Source: Branchipolynoe longqiensis (taxonomy: Eukaryota; Annelida; Polychaeta; Phyllodocida; Polynoidae). Taken from it: DNA of 64,000 nucleotides. Made by a program: the position numbers and the translations under genes. The DNA lies in assembly GCA_030323885.1 (NCBI GenBank), contig CM059196.1, positions 38,119,535 through 38,183,534 of the forward strand, written 5' to 3'. Positions 19,665 to 29,661 of this stretch are shown here, in pieces (within the stretch, counting starts at the first letter, position 1; the number at the start of each line of letters is the position of its first letter). Under the pieces are notes generated by a model. It made no database searches and was not told the origin of the DNA. It worked only from the letters and a program-made list of their open reading frames with translations.

Positions 19665-20076
19665 TGTATGCAGGTATTGCAATACCTCAGGGAGTTTGAT
19701 GCCCCTGCCCTGCAGAGTTGTAAACCACTGCCTTGTGGTACAGGTTCTTGACAGAACCAAAGGCTAAGGGAGCAAACCCTGAACAGAAAACTATGTCACT
19801 GTGGCAGCATCAAGGGCAGTTGATGTATGGAACTCCCAACATCTCCCGACCAGCCACTGCAGGGACAAATAGTTTTGCGCCTGTCTGGACATGTTCTTGC
19901 TGGTGTGAAACCTCTACTTGCTCCCCGAGAGAGTGCCACTGGTAACTTGCAAAAGCCAGCAACACTTCAACACTTTTGCAGGCAGCTTTCATGAAATGTA
20001 CTTAGCAAAATGGAGAGCGGCAGTCAAGTAATGAAAGCAGTCTTTGTCGCATCACGACCGACAGCATGATGATGAT
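19665..20076 (+). mobile_element. L2c composite retroposon with LINE 3' end
   Basis: Starts GTATGCAGGTATTGCAATAC, passes GCCCCTGCCCTGCAGAGTTG, AACATCTCCCGACCAGCCAC and AAGCCAGCAACACTTCAACA, then joins GAGAGCGGCAGTCAAGTAAT and a GATGATGAT tail. The last ~75 bp equals the 3' end of the LINE at 9220-9853. A minus copy is at 47664-48292 and a broken one at 22331-22873. Non-autonomous, probably moved by that LINE (inference). Confidence 0.78.
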
Positions 20077-20078
20077 GA

Positions 20079-20356
20079 CTTGTATAATTACACCCTTACG
20101 TCTTCAGTCTACAGTTTGGCAAGATTGACAATATTAGCAACATTGGTGATATTGGAAATATTGGCAAGATTCAGGACAGAGAGCCAGTAGGGGTGTCATG
20201 CCTTAGACCAAGTCCTACTTGTATAATTACACCAGTATGTCTTCAGTCTACAGTTTGGCCAGATTGACAATATTAGCAACATTGGTGATATTGGAAATAT
20301 TGGAAAGATTCAGGACAGAGAGCCAGTAGGGGTGTGATGCCTTATACCAAGACCTA
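20079..20356. repeat. Two tandem copies of a 139-bp unit
   Basis: CTTGTATAATTACACC begins at 20079 and again at 20218. The third start at 20357 breaks off into the 9-bp repeat. Units include CAACATTGGTGATATTGGAA and AGAGAGCCAGTAGGGGTGT. Confidence 0.88.
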
Positions 20357-20379
20357 CTTGTTAATGTCACCAATGTTTT

Positions 20380-20790
20380 CAATATAATCAATACTGCGAA
20401 TGTTGTGAATATTGCAAATGTTGTGAATGTCACGATTGTTGTTAACATCGCAAATGCTACAAAAGTTGCAAATATTGTGAATGTTGCGAACATTGTTGAA
20501 AGTTGTGAATGTTGGAAACATTGGAAATGTTGCGAAAGTTGCAAATATTGTGAATGTTGCGAATGTTGCGAACATTGCAAATGTTGTGAATGTTGTGAGT
20601 GTTGCAAATGCTGTGAATGTTTAGAATATTCTGCAGGTTGCAAGCATTGCAAATGTTGCAAAAATTGTAAATGTTGCCAACGTTGCACAAATTGTAAATG
20701 TTACAAATGTTGTTAATGTTTCAAATGTTGTGAATTTTGCGAATGGTGCGAATGTTACCAATATTGCAAATGATGCCAACATTAGTTAAT
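20380..20790. repeat. 9-bp minisatellite (AATGTTGYG type), ~45 units
   Basis: Degenerate AATGTTGTG / AATGTTGCG / AATATTGCA units. The multiple-of-three period keeps several frames open and creates a Cys-rich plus frame (20405-20716), considered spurious. Confidence 0.92.
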
Positions 20791-21185
20791 CTCGTTACCT
20801 GGCGTCCACCAGGTAGGTGTGTGTATTGACCTTTTCATGACCGTGGGTGCTTAATTTACTCACTCTCTCACTATTGGGGAAGTTAATAGTTGTTGGATTA
20901 TTGGTTTTACATTATACGGGGCATCAAAGGCCAGATTGGGAAACCTGATGGTGGTGGGAGAGGTGAAAGACTTAGTATATATGTTGGCCTTTTGGAAACA
21001 TTCAACCATTTTAATCTGTGCTTTCTATTAAATGTTAGCAGATTTCCCAAAGAGATACGGCCCAGATGCTGCTCAGTTAAAAGTGTATAGTTAGAATAAC
21101 CCACCAAAACACTCATCTAGATTGGATTCTAAATACTGGACTTAGATACTCGTCACTTATCAAGCATTTCTTACTGCATAGAAGC
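20791..21185. other. Unassigned spacer
   Basis: No gene seen. A short GGCATCAAAGGCCAG word (about 20919) resembles part of SINE-D. Confidence 0.3.
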
Positions 21186-21373
21186 GTGCTTTATAGTCTA
21201 CCGAGTCAGTCATCATCATCATGCTGTCGGTCGCGATGCTTAGTCCTATGAAATCTGTAGTGGATAAGTGATATACACAATGATACAGGAATATAACCGA
21301 CCGAATCAGTAGTGGAAAAGGAAAATACATCCCGATACAGGTTTATAGCCCACTAAACCAGTAATGGATAAGT
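21186..21373. repeat. ~60-bp minisatellite, left part
   Basis: Units resemble CAGTAGTGGATAAG, ATACATCCCGATACAGG, TTTATAGCCCACTAAA. The array continues at 22874-23045 beyond the nested retroposon cluster. Confidence 0.75.
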
Positions 21374-21488
21374 CATCATCATCATCATCGAAATAGCGAA
21401 ATAGCAAATGGTAGACAGGAAGTGTGAACACTTATTTGTCTCTCATTTTTGCTTGACTGCAAGTAAATATGCAACACAAGGAATAATT

Positions 21489-22332
21489 AGTAGCATGTGG
21501 TGAATAAGGGGTCAAATTTCCCTGGATCATCAGCCCATGCTTTTTCTAATCTGTTCTTGAATGAATTTATTGACTCGGCAACAATAACATTTTGTGGGAG
21601 ACTGTTCCATATATTTATGATCCTGTTTGAGAAACTGTGTTGCCTTAACTTTGTAATGTCTCTGGGTTTTCCTAGTTTGAGAGTATGGCCCCGACTGCCA
21701 CCCCGTCCTGATATGACCTTAGATGTTGCTAGGATGTAAAACAACAACAAACAAACAAACAAACCTTCTCTTTTATTCAAGGTGAAAAATTGGTTCATAT
21801 CTACCTTTCATAATTTTGAATACCTCAATTATGTCACTTCTTTTCCTTCTGTAGGAAAGGGTAGGAAGTTTCAATTGTCTGAGCCGTTGTTCATAGGGTA
21901 AGTCCTTTATAAGTGCAACTAATTTCATTGCACGTCTCTGAATCTTTTCGATCTCCAGAATATCTTTCTGAAAAATTGGGCTCCAAATTTGTGAACAGTA
22001 TTCCAAAATTGGCCTAACAAGAGACTTAAATAGAATGAGAAAATTGTTTTTGTTGAGGCGATGGAAAGTTCTTTTAATTATTCCTACTGTCTGGTTAGCA
22101 TTTGAGATGATAGTCCTCATGTGTTTCTGAAAGGAGAGTTGGGAGTCGAAGGTTATGCCCAAGTCGTTTTCATAGCTGTCTTGTTGCAGGACAGTGTTCT
22201 TCATATTATAGGCATAATGAGGATTATTTTTCCCGTAATGAATAATTTTGCACTTCTTTTCATTGAAGGGCAATTGCCATTTCTCGGACCATTGTGCTAG
22301 TTTCAGAATATCCTCCTGCAAGAGATTCTTAT
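21489..22332 (-). mobile_element. CR1/L2-like LINE, C-terminal RT remnant
   Basis: The minus frame 21773-22363 carries WQLPFNEKKCKIIHYG, LGITFDSQLSFQKHM, RPILEYCSQIWSP and LPTLSYRRKRSDIIEVFK. A second frame (21487-21798) continues with GHTLKLGKPRD, RIINIWNSLPQNV, ESINSFKNRL and a stop. These are the post-palm blocks of CR1-type elements; the YxDD box is lost. The two parts are separated by a frameshift and by a SINE-A tail. Truncated at 22332 directly against the 3' tail of an L2c element. Confidence 0.87.
21701..21765 (+). repeat. SINE-A tail inserted in the CR1-like LINE
   Basis: CCCGTCCTGATATGACCTTA, GATGTTGCTAGGATGTAAAA and an AACAAACAAAC tail, opposite in sense to the host LINE. Confidence 0.85.
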
Positions 22333-22441
22333 CATCATCATGCTGTTGGTCACGATGCGACAAAGACTGCTTTCATTACTGGACTGCCGCTCTCCATTTA
22401 GCTCTCTGCTGTGAGAGTTGCGTTCAACTACTTCCACTAAC

Positions 22442-22741
22442 GACTATGTGACCAGGGCTAGCCCTGTCACACTGCAATGCCTTGGGCAAGCATGTGCCGA
22501 CGTAGGTGATTTTGCACCAATACATCAGTGTACATCGATATGTGTTACTCGAACGTTATGCTTCATTGTGCGTAAATTGGTATACGTCGATGTACATCAA
22601 TATTCGTCGTTATACGGCATCACTCATTTAGGGGTCGCAAAAGTTTTGTGCATGCACAAAACTGTTGATGTTTGACAACGTGTGGCTTTTACGTCAGGTG
22701 TATGTTATGTATATATCAGACATATGTTGATGTACGTTAGA
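22442..22741. other. Unassigned insert, possible MITE relic
   Basis: Begins near AGCCCTGTCACACTGC, like the end of the MITE at 27462-28041, and shares the palindromic AGTTTTGTGCATG word with its interior. It also holds a palindrome AGTTTTGTGCATGCACAAAACT (22643-22664). Confidence 0.4.
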
Positions 22742-22873
22742 CATACATTAGACAAATCTTGTTCACGACGTTGTCTGTGAAGAACCTGTCCCACAGGGCA
22801 GTGGTTTGCAACTCTGCAGGGCAGGGGCGTCAAACTCCCTGAGGTGTTGCAATACCTGCAATACCTGCATACC

Positions 22874-23045
22874 TGGATAAGTAATATACATCTATATCCT
22901 GATACAGGCATATAGTCTACCAACGCAGTAAGAGATAAGTAATAGACATCCTGATACAGGTCTTTAGACTGTCAAATCAGTAGTAGATGAGTATTAGACA
23001 TCACAATTCAGGCTTATAGTCGATCAAGTCAATAGTGGGGAAGTA
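22874..23045. repeat. ~60-bp minisatellite, right part
   Basis: TGGATAAGTAATATACATC, CCTGATACAGGCATATAGTC and ACCAACGCAGTAAGAGATAA units, about three copies. Confidence 0.75.
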
Positions 23046-23187
23046 ACATTAGGAAGAGATGTACATATTTGCACCCTTTTTAAAATACAAAAAAACCACA
23101 ACCCTCTGTGCAAATAGTTGACCATGACGCCCGGCCGTGAGAACGCCTCCAATAGAGACTAGTATACAACATTCATAGTTCTAACCT
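23046..23187. other. Unassigned spacer
   Basis: Nothing recognised. Confidence 0.3.
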
Positions 23188-23443
23188 CTGGTCAAATCAA
23201 AGCAATGACTGGAAAATTGATACCTGTCACTCCCTAGCCAGGCATTATTAGCATAGGGAAAGGACTGGTTTGGCTCAGTGTCAGGATAATGTGACTGAGT
23301 GGGATATCAGATCATGGTGCTGGTGGCCGGTCTCCAAGTGGGGCAGCACTATGAAGTCGCCATGAGTGCGCACTGTCACAAGTCTGTACCCATACTGATA
23401 TGAACTACTAAGATGTTGCCAGGACTTAAAACTCCAACAAACA
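23188..23443 (+). mobile_element. SINE-A, head lost
   Basis: From GGTCAAATCAAAGCAATGAC through TTGATACCTGTCACTCCCTA to AAGATGTTGCCAGGACTTAA and ACTCCAACAAAC. Confidence 0.85.
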
Positions 23444-24351
23444 GGAGCGATGGGTTGAAGCTCCTGGGGCAGCTTTACTTCCAAGTACCAGGTTCCAGGC
23501 CTCACCATAACGCACCCACACCATGCCCGCCCACTGAGAACCCGGCTTGTAACAGGAACTGATGCAGACCGATTGTTCTGCTGATCGATCTCTTAGCTCG
23601 CCGACCACGTGACCTGACACCCTCCCCCCCACCACACACACACCACACGCTCTCCATCCGGGACACCTGTAGGCGGCTGGTTCCTTGACGGTGGGTTTGT
23701 AACCATACAACGTTTACCGGCTACAGAACTGCAGCAATATAGAAAGGCACCGATAATACCGGTCCGATCTTTGGATTGAAGATTAAACTTCAGGTGGGCC
23801 AGTTGGAGAAGCTGGGATCTTTTTACAACAATTAAACAAAGAATCATTGGTGCGGCCCCGGACCACTCCGGTCGGGCAGTAGCAGTGCACTCATATCCAG
23901 CAGCTGGGGGTTCAGGAGGAAGGGACAGGGAAAGGCCGGTTCTGCAGCAAGAAGAAAGCGAGACAGTGAAAACGTAAAAGGGCCCCACCCAAGCAAACAA
24001 CCGCCTTGATCAGGGGGAGGAGTAAGCCCGGGAGAAAATAAAAGTAGAGTAGAGGAAAGAGAAATGAGGAGAGTTGAGTTAAAGGGCTGTGTCTCTTTGC
24101 TCTATGGTGACCAGCCGGCGAGCCAGAGACACAGACGGAGTAAGAGGTAGAAAGTGAAATGCTGGCCGGCTCTCCCTCCTGGAACTTTTTCAGACATAAT
24201 CAAGGAGGAGCAAGGCGCAGCAGAGAGGAGCAGAGGAGGTGTGGACGAAGTGCGGCCCGGATAGCAAGTGGGCTGGTTCCCGGCAGGCCATCTGCTCCCC
24301 CCCAACTCCAATTCACCCCACCCTCACCTCCACCCCCACCCCACCAAAACA
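23444..24351. other. Unassigned GC-rich region
   Basis: Moderately GC-rich, purine-rich 24000-24240, C-rich 24295-24350. Open frames here (for example 23593-24000 minus) have no domain or motif I recognise. It might include host regulatory or non-coding exon sequence, but nothing supports a gene call. Confidence 0.3.
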
Positions 24352-24680
24352 GGCCGCGGTGGCCGAATCGGTAGAGCGCGGGCCTTGCGTGCGGGAGATC
24401 GAGAATTTGGTTCTCGGTCGCGTCAAATCAATGACTTATAAAATTGATACTTGTTGCTTCCTAGCCTGGTGCTTGGCATTAATAGGATAGGGCAAGGACT
24501 GGTTAGCTCAGTGTCAGGATAATATGACTGAGTGGGATATTGGATCATGGTGCCAGTGGCCTGATTTCCCAGTGGGGCAGTACTATAAATTCATACATGA
24601 GTGCGCACTCTCACAAGTCGGTACCCATCCAGATATGACCTTAGATGTTGCCAGGACGTAAGAATCTAACAACCAACCAT
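24352..24680 (+). mobile_element. SINE-A, full length
   Basis: Good tRNA-like head GCGGTGGCCGAATCGGTAGA and GCGGGCCTTGCGTGCGGGAG, core TTGATACTTGTTGCTTCCTA, tail TTAGATGTTGCCAGGACGTA and CAACCAACC. Confidence 0.9.
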
Positions 24681-24761
24681 CCTCCCTACCCCACCCCCAC
24701 CGGATCACCAACACCCCTCCCATTTTCCTAGCCACATAGTCACTCTACCCTATAATCCAGC

Positions 24762-25031
24762 GGATGGAGTGGCCGGATAAGCAGAGCGCTCATTTTGTGT
24801 GCAGAAGGTCGCGGGTTCGATGCCCGTTCGAGTCAAGCTAAAGATTTACAAAGCTGGTACCTGCGGCTCCATTTCTTGGCGATTGACGTTAGTAGGAGAG
24901 GACAAGGACTGTCCGGCTCAGTGCCAGGATAATGCAACTGAGTGTGATATCGGTGTAATGGTGCCGGCGCAATGCGGTATCTCAGCTAGGCACCACTATT
25001 AAGTAGCCATGCATGCGCACTGTCAGAAGCA
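24762..25031 (+). mobile_element. SINE-A, ancient copy
   Basis: Head GGATGGAGTGGCCGGATAAG with a good B box GGGTTCGATGCCC. The core and centre are recognisable (GGAGAGGACAAGGACTGTCC, CAGTGCCAGGATAATGCAAC) with many changes; the tail is missing. Confidence 0.7.
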
Positions 25032-25330
25032 GTTCATTTTGTGTGTGTAGTAAAATATGTCAAAGGCGAGGCACTGACTGGTCTTCCGGCCTTGCAACAT
25101 TACAATTTAAACATAATTGGATTTGCCATGTGCATTGATATAAGATCACATTAAACGAAGATTGTGCATCAAATTATGACATGCGATGTTGCTAACATGT
25201 AAAACCCCAACAATCAACACGCAAACCCGCTATACATTTAAAAATAAATCAGTTTATCATCAGCAAATAGTTGACACCCATTGCTCCCCGAGCAAAGCTT
25301 TTTATAAAGCAAAATTGATAGTGACGGTAA
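25032..25330. other. Unassigned spacer
   Basis: No gene. A degenerate ACATGCGATGTTGCTAACAT followed by GTAAAACCCCAACAATCAAC at 25178-25217 is probably a decayed SINE-A tail. Confidence 0.4.
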
Positions 25331-25420
25331 GATATATATATATATACATACATGCATATATATATATACATGCATATATATATATACATGCATATATATA
25401 TATACATATATATATATACA

Positions 25421-25473
<53 letters not shown>

Positions 25474-25492
25474 GCATATATATATATATACA
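25331..25492. repeat. (TA)n microsatellite with TACATGCA interruptions
   Basis: Alternating TA runs broken by ACATGCA. All four long IYIYIH-type frames through it are artefacts. Confidence 0.97.
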
Positions 25493-25727
25493 CACGCACA
25501 AAAAACATCTAATTTTATTATTATCATATTTTATGTGATGCATACATGTGATGCGTAACGTATTATGTGAGTAAAAAGGCATGGAAGCAAATCACTTGTT
25601 ATATTATGTACTGATTATTTTTTATTACGTCTCATGGACCTCACGCATGTGAGCGGTGGCGCTGCCACCAGCCTTCCTTGTCTGTAATGGACGCACCAGT
25701 CGCTCAGTCGCACAATATACATATATA
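25493..25727. other. Unassigned spacer
   Basis: No gene. ATTATGTGAGTAAAAAGGCA at 25561 resembles the block near 61621. Confidence 0.3.
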
Positions 25728-25975
25728 TAAGACTGTCTCAAAATGTGCTAAGCAATATGGGACACAACTTTGTCCATTGTAACGATCAACATACTATCTG
25801 CTTATGCATTTGCTCAGGATAAACTGATTTGTTTTTTACATGGTGTTTCATAATCCAATAGAATACGTATTGATTTGAAGCAAATGCCCTTGTATTTTCA
25901 GTATACCAGTTTCTGTGCTGTTTTGTGTCAATCGTTACAATGGACAAAAACAGAGTTAGTACCTTTTGAGACAGG

Positions 25976-25978
<3 letters not shown>
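25728..25978. mobile_element. MITE with long imperfect TIRs, TA target
   Basis: Left AGACTGTCTCAAAATGTGCT and TTTGTCCATTGTAACGAT; the right end is the inverted form (ATCGTTACAATGGACAAA, TACCTTTTGAGACAGGCTC). Inserted in a TA run, so a TA duplication is likely, in keeping with Tc1/mariner-type elements. No transposase. Confidence 0.82.

Positions 25979-26013
<35 letters not shown>
25979..26013. repeat. (TA)n microsatellite
   Basis: Pure AT dinucleotide run directly right of the MITE. Confidence 0.97.
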
Positions 26014-26019
<6 letters not shown>

Positions 26020-26029
26020 ACTAAGTTTA

Positions 26030-26535
26030 GTAGTCTACACTGACCTCTCAGGCAAGGAGTCATATAGACAAGTAGGCGTGGTTAGCGTGAAGGGGTGATC
26101 GGGTGATAGGGTGGATATGATGGATAGAATGAATAGGATGGATAGGATGGATAGGATGGATAGGATGGATAGGATGGATAGGATGGATAGGACGGATAGG
26201 TTGGATAGGATGGATAGGATGGATACAGTGGATAGGATGGATAGGGTGGATATGGTGGATAGGGAGGATAAGATGGATAGGATGGTTAGGATGGATAGGG
26301 TGGATAGGTTGATTAGGGTGGATAAGGTGGATAGGGTGGTTAGTATAGATAGGGTGGATAGTATAGATAGAGTGGATAGGGTGGATAGGGTGGATAGGGT
26401 GGATAGGGTGGATCAGGGAGCCTAGATAGTCTAACGATTATCATACTATTACTAGTCCCGGAATGGTAAGAAGTGTGGGTTCAAATCCTGTTCTGAACAC
26501 AACAATTTCCCGTTTTCATCAGGCACCGACCCATG
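26030..26535 (+). mobile_element. SINE-B interrupted by an expanded 9-bp minisatellite
   Basis: Left part GTAGTCTACACTGACCTCTC, AGGCAAGGAGTCATATAGAC; right part GGGAGCCTAGATAGTCTAAC, GTGTGGGTTCAAATCC (B box) and AACAATTTCCCGTTTTCATC. Between them the ATAGGATGG array replaces a few bases. Confidence 0.85.
26111..26412. repeat. 9-bp minisatellite GATAGGATG / GATAGGGTG, ~33 units
   Basis: Units change from GATAGGATG (left) to GATAGGGTG (right). The plus frame MDRMDRMDR is an artefact of the multiple-of-three period. Confidence 0.95.
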
Positions 26536-26780
26536 CATCTGTGTGACGACGCCTGTCGCCGTTGACTGGCGGGCGTTGCACGGGGCGGTTGCCGGCGTTT
26601 TATGATAACGCACCCACGAGACTCGGGCTGCGAGAGGTTATCGGACGCCTCGTCTGGCCGGAAGTGACGCATGTGCACACACTCAGCGCGCGTCACCATT
26701 TTGTTCGCCGCATCGTTTATAATGCGTCACGGTTGACTGACCACGGGAGCCTGCAACAAGTTCACAAATGCACTTGACCC
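26536..26780. other. Unassigned GC-rich spacer
   Basis: CpG-rich, unique-looking. No coding evidence. Confidence 0.3.
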
Positions 26781-27312
26781 GCATCCCTGTCTCTTTCACC
26801 CTCCGCTCTCCCTCTCCCCTCTCTCTCCTCCCTCCCTCCCTCTTTCACCCCATATTATCGCTCTCGCCCTCGCTCATTCTCTCACTCTCTCCTTCTCTTG
26901 CCCTCTCCCACTCTCGTCCTAACTTTTCCCCTATTTCCCCCCCCCCCCTCTTCCCCTCTTTTCCTCTCTCTTCCCGTCTCTTCCCATTTCTTCTCCCTCC
27001 CTTCTCTCTCTCTTCTTGCTCTCCCCTTCTCTTCCTCTTTGTCTACATATTATTGCTCATTCCCTCGTACCTTCCATTGCCCTCTCTCCCTCTCTTCCCC
27101 TGTCTTCCCCTCTCTTCCCAATTCTTCTCCCTCTCTTCTCCTTCTCTTCTTGCTCTCCCCCTCTCTTCCTCTTTGTCTACACATTATCGCTCTCTCCTGC
27201 GTTCCTTCTCCTGCCTTCTTACCCTCTCTTTCTCTCCCTTTCCTGCCCTCTCTGGCCACCTCTTCCCCTATCTTCTTCCTCCCTTCATCCTCTCTTGTTG
27301 CTCTTCCCTTCT
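26781..27312. repeat. Polypyrimidine tract (CTCTCC/CTTCCC), ~530 bp
   Basis: Almost entirely C and T on the plus strand, with a C10-type run near 26938. The long Ser/Leu/Pro frames are compositional. Confidence 0.97.
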
Positions 27313-27460
27313 CTCCCTCACTACCTTACTATCTCACTACCTCAATTAAGTCACTATCTCACTAAGCCACTAACCCGCTAACTCAGTAACTCACTAACTC
27401 AATAACTCACTAGCCCACTAACTCACCACCTCACTAACTCACCATCTCACCATCTCTAAA
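27313..27460. repeat. ACTCACTA-type simple repeat, left part
   Basis: Degenerate 8-10 bp units such as CTCACTAACT. Continues at 28043-28165. Confidence 0.9.
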
Positions 27461-27461
27461 A

Positions 27462-28042
27462 CGCCTGTCACACCTTACCGGATTGAGCAAGGTCATAACC
27501 GGACAAAGAATTGACTAGTCCGGTGGTGTTCGGTATCAAAATGTACCAAAATGTGTCGAAATGTTGTGCTTTCCGCCAGACGAAATGGATGCTAAATGGA
27601 CAAGGAACGTACATTAACGAATACCCACCAGACGATAACCGGACAATAACCGGACAACAACCGGTCAGACTGAACATCAACCGGACACATACAGGACTAT
27701 TCTCGGACGCGCCGAAAACATATACTGACCGAGTTCCTGCAACTAGGTCAACGGACTCTGCAGGAAGCAAACCGGAGAGGTAACGGATGGGTACCGGACA
27801 TGTACCGAACAAAATGGACTAAACAGACTTAAAATGGACACCAACTATACAAGTCAGTCCGGCGGTGTCTGGTACAAGTTTTGTGCATGTTCAAAACTTG
27901 CCACCGTACACACCGGACACCACCAGAAAGAGAACGGAAACCCCGGATGCCTACTGTATATAAAACGGACATTGATGTATTTCACTGGACAGTTTCCGGT
28001 TTCTATCTGTTTCCCCAGTCCGGTAAGGTGTAACAGGGCCTT
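27462..28042. mobile_element. ~580-bp TIR element (MITE) inserted in the ACTCACTA repeat
   Basis: Left CCTGTCACACCTTACCGGAT pairs with the inverted right end AGTCCGGTAAGGTGTAACAG. The interior is studded with AACCGGACA-type motifs (for example 27637, 27647, 27676), about ten in either sense. No transposase. Confidence 0.85.
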
Positions 28043-28165
28043 TACCCACTAACCTGCTAACTGACAGCTTCACTACCTCTTAACTCACTGCCTCACTACG
28101 TCCCTAACTCACCATCTCACTAACTGACTAACTCACAAAGCCACTAAGCCACTAACTGATCGCCT
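28043..28165. repeat. ACTCACTA-type simple repeat, right part
   Basis: Same units as 27313-27460, such as CTCACTGCCTCACTACG. Confidence 0.9.
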
Positions 28166-28217
28166 CTCTGCCTGCAGCCCGTTGACCTTTTCCTGTTTAC
28201 GTTAATTATCCTAGACT

Positions 28218-28601
28218 CAAAGACCCTATAATACTAAGCCGGCTCACTCAGCCTGTACTGTGTAATCAAAATGATCAAACCCACCACTTGGTGCGCTGGC
28301 TGTTCTCTTGGTTAAACAGGTGCTATATTATATGTATAAATGTATATATGAATGTGAAAGATGTATGATGATGGCGATGCTGATGATGATGCTGATGATG
28401 ATGTGTATTTGTTCATAGCAATTTCATATTGATGTGTATTCATACTTACCTATCTCATATGTAATATAATTGTATGTGTTTACATGTGAAACACCAACCA
28501 GTAGCCGGGCTGATCAAACCCGCCACAAGGTGGCACTGTGAAATTTACATGACCATGGGAGAGATAGGGAGTGAGCCGTCTTAGTATTATAGGGTCTTTG
28601 C
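28218..28601. mobile_element. ~385-bp hairpin MITE
   Basis: Left CAAAGACCCTATAATACTAA, GCCGGCTCACTC; right GAGTGAGCCG, TCTTAGTATTATAGGGTCTTTG as its inverse. An inner inverted pair (GATCAAACCCACCAC / GATCAAACCCGCCAC region) and a (GATGATGCT)n block at 28367-28402 lie inside. Confidence 0.82.
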
Positions 28602-29196
28602 TGGACTTTAAGGCGAGCAGACTAATCGACTGCCTTTCAGCACGTAACCAAAAAACCACACCTGGTGGCTAGTAACCACAATTAATTAGTCAGGTCGCTT
28701 CCTGCCCACACCCTTGGTTCATCACATACAGTTGTGGGAAGAAACAAAAACCTACAATTGCAATATTGCAATATTGGAATAATAGTTGCAGCTCTTCTTT
28801 TGCTTAAATGTCAGTTCGCAAAGTCAACGCCGGCGGATACTAGTCGATGTTGTAGATGCAGTGCCGTTGATCGGGGATTATGAATATATCATAGGAAGGG
28901 CCTAGTCAAATTACTTTTTCTTGAAGAAATTGTCGTTGACATTCACACACATGAGAGATCCTAAAGGTTATCGAAGCAGGACCCTAGATCGTATTTATTT
29001 GTGTATTTGATCATTAATTAGGATCCTTTATTTCGGCTGAGTTAACACTGATAATAAAATATGGGATGGTTTTTGTGTGTGTATGCAACTCAGAAAGCTA
29101 ACAGTGTTAGCCACATTACCACAGATATTCCTTGTATGGATATACAGTGGACAGTCAGTTGTCTCAGCTTTTGTTATTTATTAAAAAAAGAAAAGT
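28602..29196. other. Unassigned region
   Basis: No gene or recognised repeat. Confidence 0.35.
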
Positions 29197-29660
29197 GTTC
29201 TTAAAGCTGCATAATTAAATAGTCCTATGAAAGGACTATTTAATGTCTATGTGGTGTGGGAGGTTAAAAATCCCTTGGGTCGGTAAAAGTGTAGGCTCGG
29301 GCTTTCTATCAACCAGCAGTGGAATGAGGAAGACCAGTCATCTATGACTGAAATTTCCTCTGCTTAAACAACTAATGGACCAAAAAAAAAAGCATAACCA
29401 TTTCTAAACTACAAAGACTTATCTACATTTGATCCTATACATCTAACTTAAAAATGTGTTGACTATTTAATGATTTATTTGTGCATAGAAGGGAATACTA
29501 AGTCAATTTAATAGAACCAATCAATTGTGATTCTTATGTTGTAAGACTGATGTGCATGCCAAAATTAATTTGTCATGTTTTCACTATAAAAAAACTTTCA
29601 AAGGTTGCAATTTAAAATTAAAGTTCCTTCAAACTATGATTAAATATATTCTAACAATCA
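29197..29660 (-). mobile_element. MITE-T copy with SINE fragments inserted
   Basis: Starts TTAAAGCTGCATA, then a 13-bp-arm hairpin ATTAAATAGTCCT...AGGACTATTTAAT (29213-29243), then SINE-D and SINE-E pieces 29250-29395. The MITE-T body resumes in minus sense (AGAAGGGAATACTAAGTCAA, GATGTGCATGCCAAAATTAA). Confidence 0.65.
29250..29395 (+). repeat. Chimeric SINE-D / SINE-E tail
   Basis: SINE-D part GTGTGGGAGGTTAAAAATCC, GGGCTTTCTATC is followed by SINE-E part CAGTGGAATGAGGAAGACCA, CCTCTGCTTAAACAACTAAT and an A10 run. Confidence 0.75.
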
Positions 29661-29661
29661 A

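Larger units (their letters stand above)
21374..22873 (-). mobile_element. Nested retroposon cluster inside a minisatellite
   Basis: Bounded by TGGATAAGT at 21365-21373 and 22874-22882. Components from left: (ATC)n tail and unassigned DNA 21374-21488, CR1-like LINE 21489-22332 (with a SINE-A tail inserted), L2c 3' end 22331-22441, unassigned 22442-22741, L2c 5' part 22742-22873 (GCAATACCTGCAATACCTGC). The outer frame is an L2c copy interrupted twice. Confidence 0.65.

Noticed and set aside
20405..20716. Cys-rich open frame resembling metallothionein (CECCECC pattern)
   Set aside because: It is the translation of a degenerate 9-bp repeat; the opposite strand and other frames are equally open, and there is no gene context.
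25186..25582. Tyr/Ile repeat peptides
   Set aside because: Translation of a TA microsatellite on both strands.
26111..26425. MDRMDR repeat protein
   Set aside because: Translation of the 9-bp minisatellite inside SINE-B.
26768..27381. Ser/Leu/Pro-rich hydrophobic proteins
   Set aside because: Compositional frames in a polypyrimidine tract; no motif, several frames open at once.
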